Made by a program: the position numbers and the translations under genes. From the NCBI GenBank assembly GCA_033852135.1, contig JAWSVB010000022.1, positions 62,001 through 126,000 of the forward strand: a stretch of DNA of 64,000 nt, in the 5' to 3' direction. Below are positions 1-8,442 of the stretch, one piece after another. The DNA is from QZLE01 sp033852135 (GTDB lineage Bacteria > Pseudomonadota > Gammaproteobacteria > QZLD01). Numbering within the stretch: position 1 is the first letter of the stretch; each line of letters begins with the position of its first letter. The notes beneath the pieces were generated by a model. That model did not search any database. It saw only the letters and a list, made by a program, of their open reading frames with translations, and was not told the DNA's origin.

Positions 1-516
1 AAAGTTGATTACCAAGGCGATAATAAAAGCAATTACCTGATTTTTTGTAGCTGCAGATATGCATGATCCAGCAGCCAAGAGTCCACCTGCCATCAAAATA
101 CTGCCAATGTAAGCAGAGCAGATTACACCGTTATCTGGAGATCCTAAGTAGTTAACAGTTATCCAGATAGGGAAGGTAAGCATAATGGCAATCGTTGTGA
201 AAGCCCATGCAGCAAGAAACTTTCCTAACACAGCTTGCCACATTGATACAGGCAGGGTTAGTAAAAGCTCGATGGTTCCAGTCTTACGCTCCTCTGACCA
301 TAAGCGCATGGTGATAGCGGGGATTAAAAACAGGAATAACCACGGGTGAAATTGAAAGAATACCGCAAGATTTGCTTCTTCCTGCTCGTAAAATCCTCCC
401 ATATAGAAGGTGAATACACCCGCAAGAATTAAAAATATGATGATAAAGACGTAAGCAACCGGTGTGCTGAAATAACTCTTTAATTCACGAGAAAAAATGA
501 TGCCAGTCATATTCAT
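1..516 (-). CDS. ABC-2 type exporter permease, partial (GldF-like)
   Basis: Open reading frame on the minus strand that runs off the left edge; 172 residues are visible. It begins MNMTGIIFSRELKSYFSTPV, then several hydrophobic segments and the RLWSEERKTGTIELL stretch typical of ABC-2 permeases of the gliding-motility/NosY group. Its ATG overlaps the TAA of the ATPase gene upstream by one base (TAATG), so translation is probably coupled and the two form one exporter. Substrate unknown. The resemblance to GldF does not imply gliding motility, since the family is widespread. A second in-frame ATG lies two codons downstream. Confidence 0.8.
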   Translation of the reverse strand, partial: MNMTGIIFSRELKSYFSTPVAYVFIIIFLILAGVFTFYMGGFYEQEEANLAVFFQFHPWLFLFLIPAITMRLWSEERKTGTIELLLTLPVSMWQAVLGKFLAAWAFTTIAIMLTFPIWITVNYLGSPDNGVICSAYIGSILMAGGLLAAGSCISAATKNQVIAFIIALVINF

Positions 517-1541
517 TATGCTTCTCCCTGATTAATATTATCCATGGTTTCATTCTCAGTGATTTCTGATTCAGAACTTTTTGATTCAATCATCTCTTCC
601 TCAGCATCACCAACAGTGATAGAGCGGAATAGGTCATCAAAACGTCCACGTTCTAGATGGATCTCTTTAACATCCCAGTTCTTATACTCAACCAAGGCAG
701 AAACCTTAGTGAATACATCTTGTCCCATGCTTTTCTCTTGAGGAAATGCAGTAAAGCGTTCTGTTATCTCATCAAACTGCACTTTACCAACGTTATCGAT
801 CTGATTGAGACCATCTAATACTTCACTGCAGTCAGCTCCTTCAGCAAAGCTTAATGTAACAGCGCCAAAATATTTTGAGCGAGCTTCAAGTTCGTGTGGC
901 TTGCCATCGGCAACAATTTCACCCTTATCGATAATGATCGCACGCGAGCAAACTGCACTTACCTCTTCTAGTATGTGGGTAGAAACGATAATAGTTTTGT
1001 TCTCAGCCATATCCTTAATCAATTTTCTTACTTCATGCTTTTGATTAGGGTCAAGGCCATCAGTAGGCTCATCAAGAATTAATATTTTAGGGTCATGCAA
1101 GATCGCTTGAGCTAGTCCAACACGACGCTTATAACCTTTTGATAGAGTATCAATAGGCTGGAATAGAACATCATGAATATGAGTTTGGTCAATAACTGCT
1201 TTAATGCGCTCTTTTGCCTTGGCTCCAGAAAGACCTCTGATTTTAGCGATGAACTTCAAAAACTCATCAGGGGTCATGTCTCCATATGCTGGAGCCCCTT
1301 CAGGGAGATAGCCGATAATTGACTTTGCTTTAATCGGATCCTCCATAATGTCGAAGTCACCAACTGAAATTTGCCCGTCATTAGGGGTTAAAAATCCAGT
1401 AATCATCTTCATAGTGGTTGATTTGCCAGCACCATTCGGGCCTAGAAATCCCAATACTTCGCCAGATTCAACAGTAAATGAAAGCTTATTAACAGCGGTA
1501 AAACTTCCAAAAACCTTCGTAACATTATTCAAACTAATCAT
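516..1541 (-). CDS. ABC transporter ATP-binding protein (GldA-like)
   Basis: 341 residues. Walker A GPNGAGKST at about residues 34-42, signature LSKGYKRR near 133-140, Walker B ILILDEPTDGLDP near 153-165 and the H-loop STHILEE are all intact, so this is an active ATPase of an ABC-2 exporter. After the nucleotide-binding domain comes a DUF4162-like accessory domain, then an acidic, serine-rich tail from about residue 310 that looks disordered. It is the first gene of a minus-strand operon with the permease that overlaps its stop codon. An AGGG stretch lies just upstream of the start. The transported substrate cannot be inferred. Confidence 0.9.
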   Translation of the reverse strand: MISLNNVTKVFGSFTAVNKLSFTVESGEVLGFLGPNGAGKSTTMKMITGFLTPNDGQISVGDFDIMEDPIKAKSIIGYLPEGAPAYGDMTPDEFLKFIAKIRGLSGAKAKERIKAVIDQTHIHDVLFQPIDTLSKGYKRRVGLAQAILHDPKILILDEPTDGLDPNQKHEVRKLIKDMAENKTIIVSTHILEEVSAVCSRAIIIDKGEIVADGKPHELEARSKYFGAVTLSFAEGADCSEVLDGLNQIDNVGKVQFDEITERFTAFPQEKSMGQDVFTKVSALVEYKNWDVKEIHLERGRFDDLFRSITVGDAEEEMIESKSSESEITENETMDNINQGEA

Positions 1542-1859
1542 TTGTTAGCCCTGTTTCCTGAAAAATTAATACTCTAAACAGCCTATAAATATGATACCTA
1601 CAGGCTTGAGTCAATACGTTTTGGCGGGATTATTAAAAAATATTTTTTAATGGAATTTAAGCTTTTTTCTGCTGTCCATTATCAATTCGTGTGTCTTTTT
1701 TCCGCAACACAACTTTTGGTATCCCTTACCTCTATAGGTCGGGAATCATACCACTTTCTTGGTTTCATATTAATAGAATAAATAGATATATTATTGGTAT
1801 CAGGTTATACCATAGTACAAATTTGTTTTAACCAGCCATAAATTAATGAGAGAACTATA
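1542..1859. other. Divergent intergenic region, 318 bp
   Basis: AT-rich spacer between the minus-strand ABC operon and the plus-strand nitroreductase; it must hold both promoters. No convincing coding sequence, terminator or operator was identified by eye. Confidence 0.5.
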
Positions 1860-2396
1860 ATGATTAAGCTATTAAGAAGTCGCAGAAGCATTAGAAAATT
1901 TACAAATGAACCTGTTTCAAAGGATGTGATAGACCTGTTGATAGAAGCCGTGCTGCGCTCACAGTCATCAAGAAATATTAGGCCTTGGGAGTTCATCATT
2001 GTTGATGATAAAAAACAGCTAGCTCATCTTGCATCTGCAAAACAGCATGGCTCAGGCTTACTGCAGGGGGCAGCTATGGCGATAGTGATTATAGCTGAGC
2101 ATACAAAATCAGATGTATGGGTAGAGGATGCATCAATTGCATCGATGCAGTTACAGCTTATGGCTGACTCATTAGGATTAGGAAGCTGTTGGGTTCAAAT
2201 AAGAAACCGTATGGCTGATGAGAGTATTAGCTCAGATCAATACGTGAAAACTGCACTTGAAATTCCAGATGACTATTCAGTTGAATCTATAATAGCTTTA
2301 GGTTATCCAGCAGAAAGTTTGGAGCCACATAAAATTGAAAACTTGCAATTCGATAAAGTTAAATACGGCAGTTTTAGACAGAAATACGTTATATAG
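1860..2396 (+). CDS. Nitroreductase family protein
   Basis: 178 residues, usual size for a small nitroreductase. The N-terminus MIKLLRSRRSIRKF carries the FMN-binding RRSIRxF motif, followed by SSRNIRPWEFIIV and the C-terminal LGLGSCW and ALGYPAE elements of the fold. Such proteins are FMN-dependent NAD(P)H oxidoreductases acting on nitroaromatics, quinones or unknown physiological substrates, usually as cytoplasmic dimers. Monocistronic: it is followed by a 528-bp gap. A GAGAGAA stretch just before the ATG is the likely ribosome binding site. Substrate specificity cannot be assigned. Confidence 0.85.
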   Translation: MIKLLRSRRSIRKFTNEPVSKDVIDLLIEAVLRSQSSRNIRPWEFIIVDDKKQLAHLASAKQHGSGLLQGAAMAIVIIAEHTKSDVWVEDASIASMQLQLMADSLGLGSCWVQIRNRMADESISSDQYVKTALEIPDDYSVESIIALGYPAESLEPHKIENLQFDKVKYGSFRQKYVI

Positions 2397-2509
2397 TGGC
2401 ATATGACTATTTGTACATATCAAGACAACCTTTTAAAAACATCTATTTAGGGTAACTTTAGGATGCATAGGGTGAATTAAAACAGGTAAGCTACTGTTCT
2501 ATATTGTGG

Positions 2510-2525
2510 CAAATTGGTTAGAAAT
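2510..2525 (+). repeat. Direct repeat copy 1 (CAAATTGGTTARAAAT)
   Basis: 16-bp sequence repeated at 2606-2621 with one mismatch. The two copies are 96 bp apart and bracket the DnaA-box cluster. Confidence 0.6.
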
Positions 2526-2526
2526 A

Positions 2527-2549
2527 TTATCCACAGATCCTGTGGATAA
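2527..2549. promoter_or_regulatory. Inverted pair of DnaA boxes
   Basis: TTATCCACAG and CTGTGGATAA form a perfect 10-bp inverted repeat with a 3-nt spacer. Each arm contains the exact high-affinity DnaA box TTATCCACA. A GATC Dam-type site spans the centre (2536-2539). A third, weaker match on the opposite strand (TTGTCCACA as its complement) occupies 2553-2561, only 4 bp away. Confidence 0.65.
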
Positions 2550-2605
2550 CTTTGTGGACAAAACTTCAATAAGTGGAAAAAAGCTAATAAAAACGTGAAC
2601 TGTTT

Positions 2606-2621
2606 CAAATTGGTTAAAAAT
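2606..2621 (+). repeat. Direct repeat copy 2 (CAAATTGGTTARAAAT)
   Basis: Second copy of the 16-bp repeat. It sits between an ACTGTT and an AACAGT (inverted partners) at about 2599-2629. Confidence 0.6.
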
Positions 2622-2924
2622 TGAACAGTATAAAAATCCTTTGAAATCAATGAGATAAAAAACAGTGTTGTTTTTGTTACATTTTTTTAACGTTTTACCG
2701 GTTTAACTGCACAAGTGTTAACAACTTAAGTAACGGTACAAAATTACATTGATATTCTCTAACATGTAAATACGGTCAAAAAACATAAATCGTTAAGTTA
2801 CTAATCTTTAAAATAAACACTGTTCAGTTATGCATTTAAATACTATGTTTCTTGAATAAAAAGTAATAATCAGACAACAATAGGCACAAATTATGGGAAG
2901 AATGATTAAGGAAGGTTTTTTGAA

Positions 2925-3569
2925 ATGACTGAAGATAAAAATCCATATGAAGCACCCGAATCGAACGTAGTAAACAACAGCGGTTTGCCCGAAGCTTTTA
3001 TTGCTTCTAATTTGAGCAGTAAAAAACTGTTTTGGGCAGGGTGTTTATCTTTAGCGATGATCGTAATTGATGTTGGAACCTATATCCTATCTTTTATATC
3101 AAATGCAAGCGGGGGAGAGTCTTATACATTTGAATATATAATTTGTAGTTTGATCACAGTTGGAGCAAGCATCTATCTATTAACCATATTTAAATGCTTG
3201 CTTCAGACTCGCTTTAACTTCTTTGATGCCAATAAATATATAACCTTACTAATCGCAATTAATATTATTTCCCTAGTATTAATTATGTTATCTGCCTCGG
3301 GTAATGAATCAGTAAGGAATACCATTGGAATTACATATTTTTTATTCCTTTGTCCAATTGGTGTGATTGCTACGTTATTTGGAATAAAGCTTTTAAAAAT
3401 ACCTGCTCAATACCCAGGATTAAAATTTTATGCATGGTCAAATATCGTTGCTGGAATATGTTATGCAGTAATAATTTTATATATGGCAGGTTTTTTGGTC
3501 GGTCTTTTAGCAAATATACCATTCGCACTGATGATGTTTACCGCCTCTGCTGAGGCTGAGCGAAGATAG
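2925..3569 (+). CDS. Hypothetical multi-pass membrane protein
   Basis: 214 residues, no recognised function. A polar N-terminus with the NPYEAPES motif, common in a loose group of small bacterial membrane proteins, is followed by about five hydrophobic segments (roughly residues 35-60, 70-90, 105-125, 135-155 and 170-205). The last residues AEAERR are charged. AAGGAAGG lies 9 bases before the ATG and supports this start. It is alone between two gaps of more than 500 bp, so nothing about its role can be read from context. Inner-membrane location is inferred. Confidence 0.7.
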   Translation: MTEDKNPYEAPESNVVNNSGLPEAFIASNLSSKKLFWAGCLSLAMIVIDVGTYILSFISNASGGESYTFEYIICSLITVGASIYLLTIFKCLLQTRFNFFDANKYITLLIAINIISLVLIMLSASGNESVRNTIGITYFLFLCPIGVIATLFGIKLLKIPAQYPGLKFYAWSNIVAGICYAVIILYMAGFLVGLLANIPFALMMFTASAEAERR

Positions 3570-4105
3570 GGTAAATTTTTTATTTTGCAATACAGACACC
3601 ATGCTAGTGGTGCAGTATGGGGTCAGCTGGGAATAATTATTATTCTTTAACCTTGCTAATAATGCCTATAAGCGCAGTTTGTTTAATAAGATATTATGTG
3701 CGCAAGGTGCAACGCTATATAAGGTGTTATATGCTTGTAAACCCTGCTATAGCAGGGATAGAAGATTGCTATATGATTTATGCACCAATATTCTTACTTT
3801 ACACTATCGAGCATAGAATAAAGTCGACGGGTGTATACACTTGTTTTTAATTGTTAACTGAATCACAGATTCATTTCTTTTTGTGCCTATTTGCACCCTT
3901 AAAATTTCAAACTGAGATCTACTGCTCAAAGATGCTAAAGACATTAGCAAATGATTATATTAAGATCTATTCCGAGTATGAAATAAAGCAACACTTACTG
4001 CAGGTGTGTGATAGATAAAATTTAAAAACATTGTTGTTCTGTAGTTAAAAAAAATAAATAGGGAAGCATCCCAAAAAGCACCCAGTTTTAAATGAGGAGT
4101 TATAG
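3570..4105. other. Intergenic region, 536 bp
   Basis: No convincing gene. A 77-codon open frame at 3617-3850 has no ribosome binding site and no recognisable composition. The stretch contains a 16-bp perfect palindrome (3742-3757), a short hairpin CACCA/TGGTG at about 3597-3612, and near the 3' end a GGGA/TCCC hairpin at about 4061-4072 in the presumed leader of the first NHL gene. Confidence 0.5.
3742..3757. repeat. 16-bp perfect palindrome
   Basis: CCCTGCTATAGCAGGG is its own reverse complement. No T-run follows, so it does not look like a terminator; it could be an operator or a mobile hairpin element. Confidence 0.5.
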
Positions 4106-5869
4106 ATGACTAAATATGGTTTGGCACTTGCGTGCGCAATTTCAATTGTTTCAATGCCTGTTCTGGCTGATAAAAATAAATCGGGAATGAAAGTTAAGCA
4201 GGTTTATGGTTATGAAAGTACTGAAGTAATGAACACTCCAACAGGAGTTGTAATCGATGGGGAACAGAATATCTATGTAGCTGAAACAGCATCTAGTTAT
4301 ATTAAAAAATATGATAGAGATGGAAATTTTATTGCGATAATTGGTGAGCGCGGTAACGAGCCAGGTCAGTTAAATGCTCCAGTTGAAATGTATATTAAAA
4401 ATAGCACATTGTATGTAGGTGAAGTTGGTGCAGGTCGCATCAGTCGCTTTACTCTTGATGGTCAGTTTATTGATAACGTTGGTGCAGATGACCTTGAAGG
4501 TCCAAGATCTGTAGCAGTTGATGATGCTGGGCAGATGTATGCTCTGGATGAGTTTAGTAACCGTATTGTTACTTTCTCAGCCGATGGTGAAAAGATTGCA
4601 GAGTGTGCTTCGCCTTATCTATTCTTCCCAAATGATATTGAATATAACAACGGTAATCTTTATGTAGCTAATGCTAGTGCACACAATATCCTCAAGTTTG
4701 ATACAGATTGTAATTTGCTCGCATCAGCTGGTGGTTATGGAACTGGTGATGCTCAGTTCTTTTATCCTCGAACAATCTCTGTAAACGGTGATAGTGTATA
4801 TGTATCTGATGTATTGAATAACCGTATTCAGGTTCTAGATCTTGATTTTAATTATCAATCACAAATTGGTGGCTCAGGAATTCTATCTGGTCCTATTGGT
4901 TTCGCAATCACTGCAGATAATGATTATGTAATTGTTGATTCCAATACATATTCTTTAAAGATGTTTGACCAAAGTGATCTAACTACTCCATATAAAACAG
5001 TTGGTGCTCCACGAATTGAAGAGGGTATGTTTGCACAGAGTGCTGGTGTTGCCTTTGATAAGAGTGAGAAAGAGTTATACATAACAGATATTAGTAACCA
5101 TAGGGTGCAGGTATTTAACTCTAAAAACGGAGAGTTCAAACGTACAGTTGGTCAGTTAGGGTTTGGTGCTGTACCTGGTGATTTAATTGCGCCACTTGGT
5201 GTATCGGTCATTGGTGATAAAGTGTATGTCGCATCTTCAACTCATCAAATTGTGATCTTTGACAAACAAGGAACTGAAATAAATAGAGTTGGCTCTTATG
5301 GTGCTGCAAATGGACAGTTCTATTATCCATATGATGTTAAGCAAGATTCGAAGGGTAACTTCTATGTAACTGAGCATTATAATAACCGTATGCAGAAATT
5401 TGACTCTGAGTGGAATCATCTTGCAACAATCGGTGGATTTGGTTCTGGTGATGGAAATATGTATTTCCCAACAAGACTGTATATTGACAAACAAGATCGT
5501 ATCTTTGTAGCTGATACTTTCAATAACAGAGTTCAGGTGTTTAACTCTGAAACTGGAGAGTTCATCGCTAAGTTTGGTGCTTATGGTCAAGCTGAAGGTA
5601 GTCTATTCCTTCCTTATGCATTAACCATGGATAAGAAGGAGGAGTACATTATTCTGGGTGAGTCAGGTAACAATCGTATCTCAGTATTTAAAAATGATGC
5701 AGATTTCACCTTTGTTAAAACCTACAGCAAACTTGGGGCAACTGATGAAGATTCATTCTTCCCTTCTGCTCTGGACCAATGTGGAAGCAGGTTTGAATTT
5801 TGTATGACTAATCGTATGCAGAACAATGCTAAGCGCTTTAAATTGCAGATAAAGAAGTTTGATAAATAG
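4106..5869 (+). CDS. Secreted NHL-repeat beta-propeller protein, copy 1
   Basis: 587 residues. Signal peptide MTKYGLALACAISIVSMPVLA with cleavage likely after VLA, so periplasmic or extracellular. The rest is about 11-12 NHL repeats recognisable by P-x-G/D-V-x-x-D, then ...IYVAE/TD..NNRIQVF, for example at residues near 45, 90, 135, 210, 330, 420 and 470; twelve blades would make two six-bladed propellers. Two cysteines near the C-terminus (DQCGSRFEFC) may form a disulfide. GAGGAG precedes the ATG by 6 bases. The next gene is a close paralogue and both end in the same terminator stem-loop. Such proteins bind ligands or proteins; no enzymatic residue set is obvious, and the ligand is unknown. 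Confidence 0.85.
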   Translation: MTKYGLALACAISIVSMPVLADKNKSGMKVKQVYGYESTEVMNTPTGVVIDGEQNIYVAETASSYIKKYDRDGNFIAIIGERGNEPGQLNAPVEMYIKNSTLYVGEVGAGRISRFTLDGQFIDNVGADDLEGPRSVAVDDAGQMYALDEFSNRIVTFSADGEKIAECASPYLFFPNDIEYNNGNLYVANASAHNILKFDTDCNLLASAGGYGTGDAQFFYPRTISVNGDSVYVSDVLNNRIQVLDLDFNYQSQIGGSGILSGPIGFAITADNDYVIVDSNTYSLKMFDQSDLTTPYKTVGAPRIEEGMFAQSAGVAFDKSEKELYITDISNHRVQVFNSKNGEFKRTVGQLGFGAVPGDLIAPLGVSVIGDKVYVASSTHQIVIFDKQGTEINRVGSYGAANGQFYYPYDVKQDSKGNFYVTEHYNNRMQKFDSEWNHLATIGGFGSGDGNMYFPTRLYIDKQDRIFVADTFNNRVQVFNSETGEFIAKFGAYGQAEGSLFLPYALTMDKKEEYIILGESGNNRISVFKNDADFTFVKTYSKLGATDEDSFFPSALDQCGSRFEFCMTNRMQNNAKRFKLQIKKFDK

Positions 5870-5899
5870 TTTTAAACCCTAGTCATCTATAGATAAAAG

Positions 5900-5922
5900 C
5901 CCCAGTTTTGCTGGGGTTTTTT
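5900..5922 (+). terminator. Rho-independent terminator of NHL copy 1
   Basis: CCCCAG, loop TTTTG, CTGGGG, then six T. Identical stem and loop to the terminator at 7908-7930. Confidence 0.85.
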
Positions 5923-6007
5923 AATGGGGAAATAGTAAGTTAATTGTGAATATTATAATTAATTGCTTTAGCTTATTGGCATGTAAGATAATAAATATTT
6001 AATTAAA

Positions 6008-6035
6008 TTGTCTTGTCGTTGTTATATGTTAGAAT
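6008..6035 (+). promoter_or_regulatory. Possible sigma70-type promoter of NHL copy 2
   Basis: TTGTCT (6008-6013) and TAGAAT (6030-6035) with a 16-bp spacer, about 87 bp upstream of the start codon. Match by eye only. Confidence 0.35.
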
Positions 6036-6121
6036 CTTCACGAGATTTTTTATGGACTAACAACAATAACTAATGGGATTTTCTTCCCAGTAATTTGTTT
6101 TCATTATCTTTAGGAGTTCTA

Positions 6122-7867
6122 ATGATTAAACATAGTTTGGCGCTTGCTTGTGCCGTTTCACTTTTATCTACCCCTGTACTTGCAGATAGCGGAATTAAAG
6201 TTCAGCAAATATATGGTACAGAAAGTATTGATGTGATGAACACCCCAACTGGTGTAGTTATCGATGAGTTACAAAATATATACGTTGCTGAAACAGCAGC
6301 AGGTTATATTAAGAAATACGATAGAGATGGTAATCTACTGAGTGTGATTGGTGAAAATGGTAATGAACCAGGTCAACTTAATGCACCAGTAGAGATGTAT
6401 ATCAAAGATAGTACTCTTTATGTTGGTGAAGTTGGAGCTGGACGCCTTAGCCGCTTTACCCTTGAAGGGCAATTTATCGATAATATAGGTGTTGGTGAAC
6501 TAGAAGGACCAAGATCTGTTGCAGTTGATGATGCTGGAACAATCTATGCTTTAGATGAGTTTAGTAACCGCATTGTGACTTTCTCGGCTGCAGGCGAGAA
6601 AATAGCAGAATGCACCTCTCCTTACATGTTTTTCCCAAATGATATAGATGTTAAGGATGGTAGCCTATACGTTGCTAACGCAAGTGCACACTCTGTTTTA
6701 AAGTTTGATACAGATTGTAATCTTCAAGCATATGCTGGTGGCTATGGTACAGGTGATGCTCAATTCTTTTATCCACGTCAAATTCTAGTTGATGGTGATA
6801 AGGTTTTCGTTTCTGATGTATTAAATAATCGCGTTCAGGTTCTTGATACTAACTTTAACTATATCTCTCAATTTGGTGGTACTGGGATTTTATCCGGACC
6901 AATGGGGTTTGCTGTAACTGCTGACGATGATTATGTAATTGTTGATGCAAATACTTATAGCCTGAAGATGTTTGACCAAAGTGATCTTGTAACACCGTAT
7001 AAAACTGTTGGTGCTCCACGTAATCAAGATGGTATGTTTGCGCAATCTGCAGGCATTGCATTTGATGAAGATTCTAAACAGCTATATGTAACAGACATCA
7101 GCAATCACAGAGTACAAGTTTTTGACCAAAAAACTGGTGAGTTTATTCGTAATGTTGGTCAGCTTGGTTTTGGAACAGTACCTGGTGATCTAATTGCTCC
7201 TTTGGGTGTTTCAGTTATCGGTGATCTTGTATATGTTGCTTCTTCAACACATCAAGTAGTTATTTTTGATAAGCAAGGTAACGAAGTTGACAGAATTGGT
7301 GGTTATGGTTTCGGTGCTGGCGAGTTCTACTATCCATATGATATTAAGCAGGATTCACAAGGTAACTTTTATGTAACAGAGCACTACAACAACCGTATGC
7401 AAAAGTTTGACTCTGAGTGGAACTACTTAACTACTATTGGCGGCTATGGAACTGGTGATGGCGGTATGTATCTTCCAACTAGAATCTTTATCGATAAGCA
7501 GGATCGTGTGTTTGTAGCTGATACATTCAACAACCGAGTACAAGTGTTTAACTCTGAGACTGGAGAGTTTATTGCTAAGTTTGGTGCCTATGGTCAAGCA
7601 GAAGGGAGTTTGTTCCTACCATATGCGCTAACCATGGATACAGATGAAGAGTTTATTATTCTTGGTGAGTCTGGTAATAACCGTATCTCAGTATTTAAAA
7701 ATGATGCTGATTTTACCTTTGTTACAACATTCTCAAAGCTTGGTTCGACAGCTGAAGATTCATTCTTCCCATCTGCGCTTGACCAGTGTGGTAGTAGGTT
7801 TGAATTTTGTATGACTAATCGTATGCTGAACAATGCTAAGCGCTTTAAGCTAAGACTAGAGGACTAG
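6122..7867 (+). CDS. Secreted NHL-repeat beta-propeller protein, copy 2
   Basis: 581 residues from the ATG at 6122. This start is chosen over an upstream in-frame ATG (6095) because AGGAG sits 6 bases before it and because it gives the same signal peptide form (MIKHSLALACAVSLLSTPVLA) as copy 1. The protein follows copy 1 almost residue for residue, including the C-terminal cysteine pair and the final NNAKRFKL, with most differences conservative and many at silent codon positions. Tandem duplication is therefore clear but not very recent. It has its own terminator and probably its own promoter, so the two copies can be expressed separately. Ligand and partner unknown. Confidence 0.85.
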   Translation: MIKHSLALACAVSLLSTPVLADSGIKVQQIYGTESIDVMNTPTGVVIDELQNIYVAETAAGYIKKYDRDGNLLSVIGENGNEPGQLNAPVEMYIKDSTLYVGEVGAGRLSRFTLEGQFIDNIGVGELEGPRSVAVDDAGTIYALDEFSNRIVTFSAAGEKIAECTSPYMFFPNDIDVKDGSLYVANASAHSVLKFDTDCNLQAYAGGYGTGDAQFFYPRQILVDGDKVFVSDVLNNRVQVLDTNFNYISQFGGTGILSGPMGFAVTADDDYVIVDANTYSLKMFDQSDLVTPYKTVGAPRNQDGMFAQSAGIAFDEDSKQLYVTDISNHRVQVFDQKTGEFIRNVGQLGFGTVPGDLIAPLGVSVIGDLVYVASSTHQVVIFDKQGNEVDRIGGYGFGAGEFYYPYDIKQDSQGNFYVTEHYNNRMQKFDSEWNYLTTIGGYGTGDGGMYLPTRIFIDKQDRVFVADTFNNRVQVFNSETGEFIAKFGAYGQAEGSLFLPYALTMDTDEEFIILGESGNNRISVFKNDADFTFVTTFSKLGSTAEDSFFPSALDQCGSRFEFCMTNRMLNNAKRFKLRLED

Positions 7868-7907
7868 TTTAAATACTAATCTTAATTTAGTTATAAGCTA
7901 AAAAAGA

Positions 7908-7930
7908 CCCCAGTTTTGCTGGGGTTTTTT
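7908..7930 (+). terminator. Rho-independent terminator of NHL copy 2
   Basis: CCCCAG, loop TTTTG, CTGGGG, six T; same as the terminator after copy 1, so the duplicated unit included the terminator. Confidence 0.85.
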
Positions 7931-8078
7931 ATTACATACGTATAAGAAAAATTAATTAAATTTTGTTTGTCAGTATGAAAATAGGCAATATCAAAAAGTA
8001 ACTTTACGAGGTGGCAAGTATCTAATAGAATCAGCCGCTGTGGACGGTTAGTTCAAAACTATTATTAAGGATTTTATT

Positions 8079-8297
8079 ATGAAAAAGTTATTAGTTATTA
8101 TTTCTGCGATTGTTATGTTTGGTGCTTCAAGTGCTTTTGCTGGTGAAATGAAAGCAAAACCTGCTGAAAAAGCAGAAGCTAAAGTAGAAGCTGCTCAAGC
8201 AAAAAAAGAAGAGAAAAAAGAAGCTATCGAAGCTAAGAAAGAAGAGAAAAAAGAAGCTGTCGAAGCTAAGAAAGAAGAGAAGAAAGAAGCTAAGTAA
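8079..8297 (+). CDS. Small secreted Lys/Glu/Ala repeat protein
   Basis: 72 residues. Signal peptide MKKLLVIISAIVMFGASSAFA, cleavage likely after AFA (residue 21). The mature 51 residues consist only of charged residues and alanine (plus single G, M, P, Q and a few V and I) and include three tandem 11-residue repeats of the form EAKKEEKKEAx at residues 40-72. This predicts a single long charged alpha-helix in the periplasm. AAGGATTTT lies before the ATG and a strong terminator follows, both favouring a real gene. No known family is recognised with confidence; similar low-complexity peptides are often over-predicted by similarity, so no function is given. Confidence 0.75.
   Translation: MKKLLVIISAIVMFGASSAFAGEMKAKPAEKAEAKVEAAQAKKEEKKEAIEAKKEEKKEAVEAKKEEKKEAK
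8196..8294 (+). repeat. Three tandem 33-bp coding repeats
   Basis: Encodes QAKKEEKKEAI, EAKKEEKKEAV and EAKKEEKKEAK. The DNA copies are nearly identical, so unit number could change by slippage without breaking the frame. Confidence 0.8.
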
Positions 8298-8315
8298 TTT
8301 AGTTTTCTCTTTTTG

Positions 8316-8346
8316 AAAAACCGGCCAAAATAAGGCCGGTTTTTTT
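8316..8346 (+). terminator. Rho-independent terminator of the repeat-protein gene
   Basis: A-run, CCGGCC, loop AAAATAA, GGCCGG, T-run. Confidence 0.85.
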
Positions 8347-8382
8347 ATTTCTGCTTATGATTCAAGAAAGTTAATAACCATA

Positions 8383-8412
8383 AAAAAACCCCGGACAATG
8401 CCGGGGTTTTTT
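8383..8412 (-). terminator. Terminator of nifJ (bidirectional form)
   Basis: A-run, CCCCGG, loop ACAATG, CCGGGG, T-run. Symmetric A/T flanks let it work on both strands; on the minus strand it lies 30 bp past the nifJ stop. Confidence 0.8.
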
Positions 8413-8442
8413 GTATTACTACTACGATTGAAAAGTAATTAC

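Larger units (their letters stand above)
2397..2924. other. Gene-free region with DnaA boxes and direct repeats
   Basis: 528 bp without a credible gene. It holds a palindrome of two perfect DnaA boxes, a third near-match box, and a 16-bp direct repeat (15 of 16 identical) on either side of that cluster, followed by strongly AT-rich sequence. dnaA, dnaN, mnmG and rpmH, the usual neighbours of oriC, are absent from the window, so chromosomal-origin status is not claimed. Confidence 0.6.

Noticed and set aside
2397..2924. Chromosomal oriC
   Set aside because: DnaA boxes are present but dnaA, dnaN, rpmH, mnmG and other usual neighbours are absent, and the box number is low; kept only as a DnaA-box cluster.
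3617..3850. 77-codon open frame between the membrane protein and NHL genes
   Set aside because: No ribosome binding site, odd composition, and it contains the perfect palindrome; not supported as a gene.
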